Assembly (NCBI GenBank): GCA_002503395.1 | Contig: DARQ01000013.1 | Coordinates: 4,278 to 10,495 of the forward strand | Reading direction: 5' to 3' | From: Euryarchaeota archaeon UBA60 | GTDB taxonomy: Archaea; Thermoplasmatota; Poseidoniia; Poseidoniales; Poseidoniaceae | Length of the DNA: 6,218 nucleotides | Part shown: positions 1 to 6,152 of the stretch, in pieces | Layout: each line of letters starts with the position of its first letter | Position numbering within the stretch: the stretch's first letter is position 1 | Position numbers and translations under genes: made by a program | The notes under the pieces: generated by a model | The model's input: only the letters and a program-made list of their open reading frames with translations | What the model was told of the DNA's origin: nothing | Database searches by the model: none

Positions 1-380
1 AATTTTCGCAATCCGGCACAGGTCTCTTCATCGTATAACGGATAGACGTTGGTAAGGAAGTGCAACCAGTTCGCCACGCGGGTTACGTCGATTCCATCCA
101 ATTTGAGCAGTCCCTCGAGCAAAGCGACATTTGGATACTTCACCACTTCAAGTGCGACCAATATCTCTTGAGCAACATCTTCTGGCCAAGCCGCAGGGAT
201 TTTACCTGCCCACTCATCGATTATTCCGAGGTGCTCAAGGCGGAGTTCGCCTTCGATTTTGTACAACATCGCTTCATAGCCAGAATCATCGACACCAGCC
301 GTCGGCAGAATCTGCGGCAGTTCATCATAGAATTTCTCGCACTGTTCGACGTCGATTCCAAAAAGTGCGACTGGTATCAC
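1..380 (-). CDS. Unrecognised acidic helical protein, N-terminal 126 codons (cut by left edge)
   Basis: An open frame begins with GTG at 380-378 and stays open for 126 codons to the left edge, so the C-terminus is missing. The start is chosen because an in-frame TGA lies four codons upstream, GTG is the first start codon after it, and a Shine-Dalgarno-like GAGGG (387-391) sits six bases before it. The protein begins MIPVALFGIDVEQ and is rich in Asp/Glu and Leu, with predicted amphipathic helices (for example around EILVALEVVKYPNVALLEGL, residues 72-91). There is no signal peptide, membrane segment or cysteine motif. Codons are mostly G/C-ending, like the flanking genes, which supports real coding. 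It follows the diiron oxygenase gene after 54 bases and could be cotranscribed with it. I do not recognise the family. The plus-strand frame over the same DNA (60-509) is considered its antisense shadow. Confidence 0.72.
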   Translation of the reverse strand, partial: MIPVALFGIDVEQCEKFYDELPQILPTAGVDDSGYEAMLYKIEGELRLEHLGIIDEWAGKIPAAWPEDVAQEILVALEVVKYPNVALLEGLLKLDGIDVTRVANWLHFLTNVYPLYDEETCAGLRK

Positions 381-386
381 AGGTAT

Positions 387-391
387 CCCTC
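387..391 (-). promoter_or_regulatory. Ribosome binding site deciding a GTG start
   Basis: On the minus strand GAGGG stands six bases before the GTG at 380-378. It matches the core of the Shine-Dalgarno sequence at normal spacing. It is the main reason to start the left-edge gene at GTG rather than at the internal ATG about 38 codons further in. Confidence 0.55.
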
Positions 392-434
392 AAATGGTTG
401 GGTGGTGGGGTTCTCGGCATTAGAGAAATTGTGG

Positions 435-1601
435 TCAAGACTTGTTAAGTTGACCTATTCCGGAATCTATCATCATGCGGGTTGGCTCACGATACTCGAT
501 CCACTCTAGTTTCAATAACTCCTTCAGGTCTTCTTCATCTTGGGCTCGTGGCATGTGGTCATGCATATAGTCCTGCCAATCCTTGTCATCGCCAGCGAAT
601 TTTTCACCACTTACGGTAAAGTTGAGGCCGGCAAAGTCACCGATACTGCGACCGAATTTATCGTTTGGAACGTACAGTGGTTCGGCGCCATCAGGAAGAT
701 AGCCACATAACTTCTCCACTTCGGCGGCGATTTCATCATGATAATGCCCTCTCGATTCTTCGTTCAGGCTCTCCTTGACGACCTCTTGCCCGGACTCCAA
801 CTTGACCCTCTCATCCCAACGGCCTTTGATTCCCCAGACATAGGCCCACTCTGCAGAAGTCGAGTTATCGGTACCGAATAGGTCGTGGGCGGTTGCGACC
901 CACTTGTTCATGTAACGCTGTAGCATGTCAAGAGGTATAACGCCAGCCTTGATGACCCGGCGCAGACCACTGGCTCCAGTCCCTAGGTGGAACGACTCCT
1001 CCCTTAGCATCGGTCCCATACTGGCGGCCAGGGGTTTGAAACTCGAGGTCGACAACATTCCGAGTTGGAATTTTCCATCGCGGTCGACGAACATGGTGTA
1101 GCAGAAGAAGTCGAGCCAATGCGGCATCGGTCGATTGAATGCACCGAGTAAGCGGCTACCTTCCTGAGCATTACGCTCCAGCAACTTCTGCGCCTCCCTG
1201 GCGCCTTGCTTACCGAAGTAGGTCATCAGCAGATAGCACATCTGCCAGCCGTGGCGTTGCTCCTCTGCCATGATGCGGGCGGCTGAGTAACGGTCGTAAT
1301 CGGTCGGTGCGGTCTCCAACAGGTGCTTCTGCTGTTCGACGCTGGCGAATTCGGTATCACCTTGAACGGTGATCATGCTGACCAGGGAATCGCGGATATT
1401 CTGGTGAGGCACCTGTAAGGCCCGCTCCCACTTCGGCCGGCCGGCGTAGTCGCCGAACTCGATCACTTCCCCGGCTCGCTCCCAATCGAACTTGATCGAG
1501 AGTTCAAAATCACCGGCCCAAGCCGGGTCGAAACCAACGATTTTCTGCCATTCGCCGAAGTTCTCGACCCACTCGTCAAAGGTCTCGGGCAACTCTTTCA
1601 T
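435..1601 (-). CDS. BoxB/PaaA-family diiron oxygenase component (benzoyl-CoA epoxidase-like)
   Basis: A cytosolic ferritin-like diiron protein of 388 residues from the phenylacetate/benzoyl-CoA epoxidase family (PaaA_PaaC type). Known members insert one oxygen atom from O2 into a ring held as a CoA thioester, using electrons from a separate reductase. Visible metal-site pattern: Glu84 in the TVQGDTEFASVEQQ segment, the pair E114-x-x-H117 (AEEQRHGW), an Asp in FVDRDGKFQL (D173 or D175), and E202-x-x-H205 (REESFHLG). That is two ExxH helices about 88 residues apart, as the fold requires. The QGDTE-ASVEQQ, LLGAFN and RDGKFQL segments resemble BoxB more than PaaA as I remember them. The length lies between PaaA (about 310-330) and BoxB (about 470). 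There is no signal peptide or membrane segment. The ATG start has GGAG four bases upstream. The gene lies 88 bases after the membrane-pair gene and 54 before the left-edge gene. No reductase or small subunit is in the window, so the substrate is open: benzoyl-CoA, phenylacetyl-CoA or another acyl-CoA. Confidence 0.85.
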   Translation of the reverse strand: MKELPETFDEWVENFGEWQKIVGFDPAWAGDFELSIKFDWERAGEVIEFGDYAGRPKWERALQVPHQNIRDSLVSMITVQGDTEFASVEQQKHLLETAPTDYDRYSAARIMAEEQRHGWQMCYLLMTYFGKQGAREAQKLLERNAQEGSRLLGAFNRPMPHWLDFFCYTMFVDRDGKFQLGMLSTSSFKPLAASMGPMLREESFHLGTGASGLRRVIKAGVIPLDMLQRYMNKWVATAHDLFGTDNSTSAEWAYVWGIKGRWDERVKLESGQEVVKESLNEESRGHYHDEIAAEVEKLCGYLPDGAEPLYVPNDKFGRSIGDFAGLNFTVSGEKFAGDDKDWQDYMHDHMPRAQDEEDLKELLKLEWIEYREPTRMMIDSGIGQLNKS

Positions 1602-1689
1602 GGAACTCCGAAATGCTTCTCGGTCATGAACTTGTGCGTTGCAATAACACGTCCCAAATTATTCGAGAGAAACTTCTGCCCGACAATAA
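1602..1689 (-). promoter_or_regulatory. Intergenic leader of the diiron oxygenase gene with a possible promoter
   Basis: This 88-base gap is the widest in the window. On the minus strand it holds an A/T-only octamer AATAATTT (1656-1663), centred about 58 bases before the ATG, which could be a weak archaeal TATA element, and GGAG (1606-1609) four bases before the ATG. The rest of the gap shows no hairpin followed by a T-run. An independent promoter for the oxygenase gene is therefore possible but not shown. Confidence 0.25.
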
Positions 1690-2526
1690 TCACCAGACAT
1701 TCAAGTCATCAAGGCCGATTATTATCATCATGCCTAGCATTATCACATCCAGAGTACCCAAGGCAGCCATGATGGGAAGGAACCATGCTGGATAGCGAAT
1801 CTCAGTGTTAACCTCGATCGAGGTGATGAGTTCTGAATATGTCGCCGGGTCGACCGGGGGTGGCATACCTTGTTGGTGGGCGCCGCTCATCATCCAATCC
1901 TCATCGCTGCCGCCGCGGATGAAGAACTGCACCGAGTGGGGTGGGTAATTCAGCCATTCGACATCGTACTCGTCGACCTCGCCGCTCCACGACTTGGGTG
2001 GTAACCAATACTCATCCGGAACCTGTTGGAAGTACCCCATCATAGGTCCTCCATCACCCTCTTCAGATGCAACCTCATCCGAGAGCAGGTCATTGATGCT
2101 GTAATCATCCCCTATACCCATCGATTGCCGAATTGTTCCCCATTGCTCGTCGCTGATGTGGTCGAACATGTCCTCGTTGGCTCCAGTAGGCTGAGCATCT
2201 AGTCCGGCAACACAAGCGATGGATGCAATCCCCATCGCTCTGGCGTTTTTCTTCTTGTTCATGCGGTCGAGGAGGATTCCAGGAATAACCAATGCATATC
2301 CTATTCGCGACATTGCCACCAACCCGGGAGTTCCGGGGGTGATGACAATCTCCTCCGAGTCGAATTCGACCATCGCCGTGGCATCCCCACAGGAATACTG
2401 GATTCTTTCACCATCATAGGAGAATTGTATCGGCTCGCCTGCGGGATGTGCACGGCGGATGACATTACGGATATGGTCGTGACTGACCTTGCCGGCGGCG
2501 TGCTTCATCGTGACTTGGTACACCAT
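1690..2526 (-). CDS. Membrane-anchored protein of unknown function, partner of the zinc-ribbon membrane protein
   Basis: A 278-residue protein I do not recognise. Residues 1-62 look like a small alpha/beta domain: a helix (SHDHIRNVIRRA) followed by strands such as PIQFSYDGERIQYSC and TAMVEFDSEEIVIT. Residues 64-86 are moderately hydrophobic and end in a basic patch (NKKKNAR, 90-96), suggesting a membrane-associated or membrane-crossing segment with that patch inside. Residues 115-240 form an acidic, Pro/Tyr/Trp/Met-rich region with little predicted secondary structure (for example DEYWLPPKSW). Residues 246-271 form a strong C-terminal membrane helix, leaving only GLDDLNVW-like residues at the tail. 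The ATG overlaps the upstream gene's stop as TGATG, and GAGG lies four bases before it, so translation is probably coupled and the two products probably act together. The second codon is GTG, an alternative start one residue in. No catalytic motif is visible. Confidence 0.8.
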   Translation of the reverse strand: MVYQVTMKHAAGKVSHDHIRNVIRRAHPAGEPIQFSYDGERIQYSCGDATAMVEFDSEEIVITPGTPGLVAMSRIGYALVIPGILLDRMNKKKNARAMGIASIACVAGLDAQPTGANEDMFDHISDEQWGTIRQSMGIGDDYSINDLLSDEVASEEGDGGPMMGYFQQVPDEYWLPPKSWSGEVDEYDVEWLNYPPHSVQFFIRGGSDEDWMMSGAHQQGMPPPVDPATYSELITSIEVNTEIRYPAWFLPIMAALGTLDVIMLGMMIIIGLDDLNVW

Positions 2527-2528
2527 CA
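2524..2528 (-). promoter_or_regulatory. TGATG stop/start overlap (translational coupling)
   Basis: The TGA of the 876-residue gene (2528-2526) shares its A with the ATG of the 278-residue gene (2526-2524). A GGTGAGG purine-rich stretch inside the end of the first gene acts as the likely ribosome site. This arrangement normally means both proteins are made from one message at linked rates. Confidence 0.75.
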
Positions 2529-5156
2529 GACCTCACCCCATTCAGGTTTCTCATCCGGCCATGGACTCATCCATATCATATAGGAAAACAAGATTAGGGC
2601 CGCTGCGGTCATCATCATTACAACCATACCATCCCCTCCACTTAGTGGCGGTCCGGTGAATTGGAAGAACAGAAGTAATGTTGAGACTATCGCGGCAATT
2701 CTCAAACTTATCGATTTCTTGCTGAATCCGGCGAATAATAGAGCCACTCCAATATGGGCAATGATGGCGAAATTCAGAGTCTCTAGAAAGAGCGCCTCGT
2801 TTTCGATAACCTCCGGAGCAACAGTTTCATCGATTTGTCCCTCGCATTGCACATATCCAATACCGAAGATGCAATCATTTGAATCCATGCTTCTGCCGTA
2901 CAAATCCTCGGCAAGGATGGAGTCACTCATCTCTTCATTGATATCACTGTAAACCATTAGAATAATCCAACCTAAGAAGAACCAATAGATTATCGACATT
3001 AGAACAAAGTTCGTGCGCGGACTTTGGTTACCTTTTCCGCTCTTCTTGGAATGGCTGTCATTCACAATGTATAGTGAGCAAGCTATAAACATAAAAATCA
3101 AATAAGCGAAAAAGCCATCCTCAATTTTATCCTCAAGGGCCATTCCCGCGGAATCCAATTTAACGTAAAAATTCAGAAATAATAGAAGGTGTAGAATGGT
3201 AATGGTGATGAAAGCTGGGGAAAGTGAAATTTGCTTGTTTTCGTCATTCACCTCGGCCTTGGGTACCAACTTCCTGCGTGGAGTTCCAGTAAAGATGAGT
3301 AGCAAAGAAAGTACAAAGAATCCGATGATTATCGTTGCTATTAAGAGTTCAAGAGATTCATAAATATTATTCATCCAATCATTGCAGGACAAGTCGTCTT
3401 GGTAGTGGTTAATTCCGTCATCTCCGTTGACACCACCATAGGCGCAGTATCCTTCGGCGCCACGCATCATTGCGAATTGAGGGACGTTACGATGGATGAA
3501 GTGGAAATATCCTTCAATCGGTAGAAGAGCCAAGAAGGAAAGAATCAGTGCTACCTTGGGGAACCTTGAGGAGAGTTGTTGCTCTTCAGCGCCGACACTG
3601 GTCTGGCTTTCATCTCCGCCGCCTCGACCCCTGACCTCGGGGCGATTAGTAGCATCGAATCGAACCGCGAGATAACCTGATACTTCTGCGACCAGTCGCC
3701 ATGCGGTATCATTGCCGTTCAATTTTGTCTGGTCGAGGAATCCAACAACTTCGCTAACCACCGTTTGGGCATCATTTCCAGCCCGAGTCAGTCCCCTGTA
3801 GAGCATCATCATCGCCTTGACTGAGTCGTTGGGATAGGCGCGCTCCATCTCAAGATAACCGATTGCAGAGCGAGGAAGTTGGGTGCTGGTCAGTGAAATC
3901 AGGATGTACTGGTAGAGAAGAGAATCGTCGAATCCCTGATACGACCTGGTGAGAATCTCATCGAGGGATTCCTGGGCCTTCTCTTCACCAAGAATCTGTT
4001 TTATCCGGCTTTCACGCTCCGGAGAGCCATGCTGTGTGGTAGCCAGCATATCATTGGTATCGGTGATACAAGTGAGCAGTGAGGAAAGAGTCTGCAACTC
4101 CAACATTCCCCGCCCCTTGGCATGACGGGTGAGAGTCCTGATTCCCGCCAACAGTTGTTGCTCAGAGCCTGACCTGACGAAGTTGGCCAGTTCTACCAAC
4201 ATCGAGTATGAGGCCAGCCCATTGAGTTCACAATCCTCTTTCACTTTGACCCAGAAGCTCTCCTTGATTGTCCAAACCTGATTCTCGGCGGTGGCCAGAA
4301 GGGTCGCGACCATCGCCTCGAGGTCGTTGTGATTACTGGAGTGCTGGAAGCCCATCGCTTCATGATGCTCGGCAGTCAAGGGGTTGACTGCATCCAAGTG
4401 CCTACTCAGTGCCAGATGACACCACGCCCCTGCCGGGCCGGGGTCAGAGCCGGCTGATTCCAAGACAACCTCAGCCCTCTCACCCAAGGCGCTGGTATCG
4501 AGAGCGAGGTCTTTGCGCTTGTCTATTGACAGGTAGAGGGCATAGGCTTCGATGTCTTTCAAGTCGGCAGAAGCAGCCGCTTCTATCGCTTTATCGGCAT
4601 GCAATATGGCTGCTGCCGGATCGAATGTCTCACCAGATGATCTAGCCATTATCAAATGACTGCGAGCTAGCCACAGAGGCTCATCCGCAACATCTTCCCG
4701 CTCCAGCAAGAGTTGACCGACCAGCTTGGCAATCTGTGGCCAGCCCATCGAATCGAGAAGTTTTCCGAACTGCAAAAGATGGGTTGAGGACATGCCCTTG
4801 AGGATATCCATATTCTCTCGTACCAATGGAATCGCAGCTTCTACATCGAGTCTGGAGAAACCACCTTCGGGTACCGATAGACCAGGTTTGTTGATATCGA
4901 AGCGGTCGAGTTGGTCGACCAATTTGTCGACAATCTCCTCGGTATCAGCCTGCAGTCGCTGGACGATGTTGACATCACCGGCCACCGCGGTATCGGATAA
5001 TGAGACATTCATCTGCGGGTCGTCGACTTTTGGCGTTTCAGCGGTAACCCCTATCAGAGATAGTACTCCCGCAAGGTCACTACCGCATTCCGAACAATGA
5101 ATAGAGTCATCATCGATTTGTAAAGTGCAGAACGGGCAGTACACGACAACTCTCAT
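2526..5156 (-). CDS. Zinc-ribbon, helical-repeat, eight-helix membrane protein of unknown function
   Basis: An 876-residue protein with three visible parts. Residues 7-24 form a short zinc ribbon (CPFC, ten residues, CSEC), as in zinc_ribbon_2-type domains. Residues about 100-505 are alpha-helical, with alternating Leu/Ala-rich helices resembling a TPR-like solenoid, for example LWLARSHLIMARSSGET and AAAILHADKAIEAA. A Gly/Arg/Glu-rich linker (503-531, including RGRGGG) leads to a membrane domain with hydrophobic segments near 534-555, 603-624, 645-665, 682-698, 716-736, 790-810, 818-835 and 843-862. Basic residues fall in the loops 625-644, 699-715 and 811-817, which places the N-terminus, these loops and the C-terminus in the cytoplasm. 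The outside loops 556-602 and 737-789 are acidic and each contains two cysteines (571/591 and 762/771). There is no signal peptide. The ATG start lies six residues before the first zinc cysteine, with only a weak ribosome site. It is probably a scaffold, sensor or assembly factor, but no catalytic motif supports a specific role. Confidence 0.85.
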   Translation of the reverse strand: MRVVVYCPFCTLQIDDDSIHCSECGSDLAGVLSLIGVTAETPKVDDPQMNVSLSDTAVAGDVNIVQRLQADTEEIVDKLVDQLDRFDINKPGLSVPEGGFSRLDVEAAIPLVRENMDILKGMSSTHLLQFGKLLDSMGWPQIAKLVGQLLLEREDVADEPLWLARSHLIMARSSGETFDPAAAILHADKAIEAAASADLKDIEAYALYLSIDKRKDLALDTSALGERAEVVLESAGSDPGPAGAWCHLALSRHLDAVNPLTAEHHEAMGFQHSSNHNDLEAMVATLLATAENQVWTIKESFWVKVKEDCELNGLASYSMLVELANFVRSGSEQQLLAGIRTLTRHAKGRGMLELQTLSSLLTCITDTNDMLATTQHGSPERESRIKQILGEEKAQESLDEILTRSYQGFDDSLLYQYILISLTSTQLPRSAIGYLEMERAYPNDSVKAMMMLYRGLTRAGNDAQTVVSEVVGFLDQTKLNGNDTAWRLVAEVSGYLAVRFDATNRPEVRGRGGGDESQTSVGAEEQQLSSRFPKVALILSFLALLPIEGYFHFIHRNVPQFAMMRGAEGYCAYGGVNGDDGINHYQDDLSCNDWMNNIYESLELLIATIIIGFFVLSLLLIFTGTPRRKLVPKAEVNDENKQISLSPAFITITILHLLLFLNFYVKLDSAGMALEDKIEDGFFAYLIFMFIACSLYIVNDSHSKKSGKGNQSPRTNFVLMSIIYWFFLGWIILMVYSDINEEMSDSILAEDLYGRSMDSNDCIFGIGYVQCEGQIDETVAPEVIENEALFLETLNFAIIAHIGVALLFAGFSKKSISLRIAAIVSTLLLFFQFTGPPLSGGDGMVVMMMTAAALILFSYMIWMSPWPDEKPEWGEV

Positions 5157-5168
5157 TACCCACTAACA

Positions 5169-5180
5169 GATAGTGCTATC
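5169..5180. promoter_or_regulatory. Short inverted repeat just before the zinc-ribbon gene
   Basis: GATAG-TG-CTATC is a perfect five-base-pair dyad with a two-base centre. It ends 13 bases upstream of the ATG at 5156, in the 64-base gap after the crotonase gene. Its size and place would suit an operator or an element masking the ribosome site, but a dyad this short can occur by chance. Confidence 0.2.
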
Positions 5181-5220
5181 GCCGCCGTATCGACCTATTT
5201 CAGGCGAAGTTGATGATGAA

Positions 5221-6084
5221 TCAGCGGCCTTGGAAATTGGCTACTCGCTTTTCGACGTAGGCGGCGATTCCTTCTTTGGCATCGGCACTACCGAACAGAG
5301 CCGATTGCAATTCACGCTCGAGCGCCAAGTGGTATTCGAAGGGAATCTCCGGGCCGGTCTGGCAAGAGCGCTTGATGTTACCAACCGCCATGCTGGCCTT
5401 GTTGGGAAGGGTGAACTGGCTCGCCCAGTCGAGAATATCTTGACGGAAGGAAGTTGCATCTCCTTCCCAGATGTGATTGATGAGGTTCATCTCCAAGCCA
5501 TCCTCAAATGAGAACAATTCTCCGGTGACCATGTATTCCAGCGCCTTTGCCTTACCGATGAGGCGGGTCAAGCGGGCGGTACCACCGGTTCCGGCAAGGA
5601 CCCCCAGGTTAATCTCTGGCAGACCCATCTTCCCGGCGTTCTTGCGCGCTATCCGGATGTCGGCAGCCATGGCGATTTCCAGCCCACCGCCGACGGCATG
5701 ACCGTTCAGAGCGGCGATGACCAACTTCGGGGTCTGTTCAAGACGGCTCAGAGTCTCGTTTGCGTGCAGGCAGAAATTGTATTTGAAGCCGGGGGTAACG
5801 CTGTTGAGCATACTGATGCTGGCGCCGGCGGAGAAGAACTTCTCGCCATTCCCGGTCAGTATCATCACCGTCACCTCGTCGTCGAAACGCGCCTTGATGA
5901 TTGCATCATCAATGTCGCTCATCATGCCGTGAGTATAGCAGTTAGGCCCCATGCTGTCACCCTCTAGAGGGTTACCATCGGAATTGGCGGCGAGTTCGAT
6001 GACGGCGATGCCATTATCGGTCACACCGTAGTTGACTAGGTGGTTTGCCATTGGGGCCAGAGTGAGTCCATACATATCAGACAT
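5221..6084 (-). CDS. Enoyl-CoA hydratase/isomerase family protein (crotonase fold)
   Basis: A 287-residue cytosolic crotonase-fold enzyme, near the usual 255-290 length, expected to add water across the double bond of an enoyl-CoA or to isomerise one. The oxyanion-hole loop is KFFSAGASI (82-90). The second conserved loop, NGHAVGGGLEIAMAADI (127-143), contains Glu136, and GLPEINLGVLAGTGGTARL (154-172) contains Glu157. These match the two catalytic glutamates of true hydratases, so hydration activity is plausible. The usual Asp of the AGADI loop is Ser89, which may affect the substrate pocket. Residues 36-60 (GNPLEGDS, then NCYTHGMMSDIDDA) differ from the common NRP-x-x-NAL opening. ATG at 6084 is the first start after an in-frame stop; Met4 and Met12 (6051) are alternatives, and none has a clear ribosome site. 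With the BoxB-like gene it could belong to an aromatic or fatty acyl-CoA route; it is far shorter than BoxC, about 550 residues. Confidence 0.9.
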   Translation of the reverse strand: MSDMYGLTLAPMANHLVNYGVTDNGIAVIELAANSDGNPLEGDSMGPNCYTHGMMSDIDDAIIKARFDDEVTVMILTGNGEKFFSAGASISMLNSVTPGFKYNFCLHANETLSRLEQTPKLVIAALNGHAVGGGLEIAMAADIRIARKNAGKMGLPEINLGVLAGTGGTARLTRLIGKAKALEYMVTGELFSFEDGLEMNLINHIWEGDATSFRQDILDWASQFTLPNKASMAVGNIKRSCQTGPEIPFEYHLALERELQSALFGSADAKEGIAAYVEKRVANFQGR

Positions 6085-6123
6085 GAATCGGCGACATGCG
6101 TTTCGCTCATCAATGAATCGGCG
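6083..6123. repeat. Pair of 11-base direct repeats at the crotonase start
   Basis: ATGAATCGGCG occurs at 6083-6093 and again at 6113-6123, exactly 30 bases apart. The first copy overlaps the start codon of the crotonase gene on the minus strand. The match does not extend beyond the 11 bases, so it may be a binding-site pair, a remnant of a local duplication, or chance. Confidence 0.3.
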
Positions 6124-6131
6124 TCAATCAC

Positions 6132-6144
6132 GGGAGAATTTCCC
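6132..6144. promoter_or_regulatory. Small palindrome and A/T patch upstream of the crotonase gene
   Basis: GGGAGAATTTCCC is a short imperfect palindrome (GGGA/TCCC arms) lying 48-60 bases before the ATG. Just upstream of it on the minus strand is GAAAAATTGT, overlapping the stop of the preceding gene. Together they could form a promoter with an operator, but neither matches a consensus well, and read-through from the upstream gene is equally possible. Confidence 0.2.
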
Positions 6145-6152
6145 ACAATTTT

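Noticed and set aside
381..434. Terminator between the oxygenase gene and the left-edge gene
   Set aside because: No stem-loop and no T-run on the minus strand; the short gap more likely allows read-through.
60..509. Plus-strand frame of 149 codons (and a second of 105 codons at 131-448)
   Set aside because: Both lie antisense to the left-edge gene and the end of the oxygenase gene. The minus frame has a ribosome site and better codon pattern, and the plus frames give Arg/His/Trp-rich, non-domain-like proteins.
928..1119. Minus-strand frame of 63 codons inside the oxygenase gene
   Set aside because: It lies in another frame within the conserved diiron region and is a shadow.
1613..1795. Plus-strand frame of 60 codons across the widest intergenic gap
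   Set aside because: Most of it is antisense to the coding end of the 278-residue gene, there is no ribosome site, and the product (with runs such as IIIIMPSIIT) is the mirror of the membrane-helix codons.
4409..5100. Plus-strand frames of 78 and 124 codons opposite the zinc-ribbon gene
   Set aside because: They are antisense to the helical-repeat region, rich in Ser/Pro/Arg, without a ribosome site or domain features.
5173..5967. Several plus-strand frames of 70-112 codons opposite the crotonase gene
   Set aside because: The crotonase motifs on the minus strand are unambiguous; the opposite frames are open because of its codon pattern.
5221..6084. BoxC (benzoyl-CoA-dihydrodiol lyase) as the identity of the crotonase gene
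   Set aside because: BoxC is about 550 residues long; this protein is a single crotonase domain of 287 residues.
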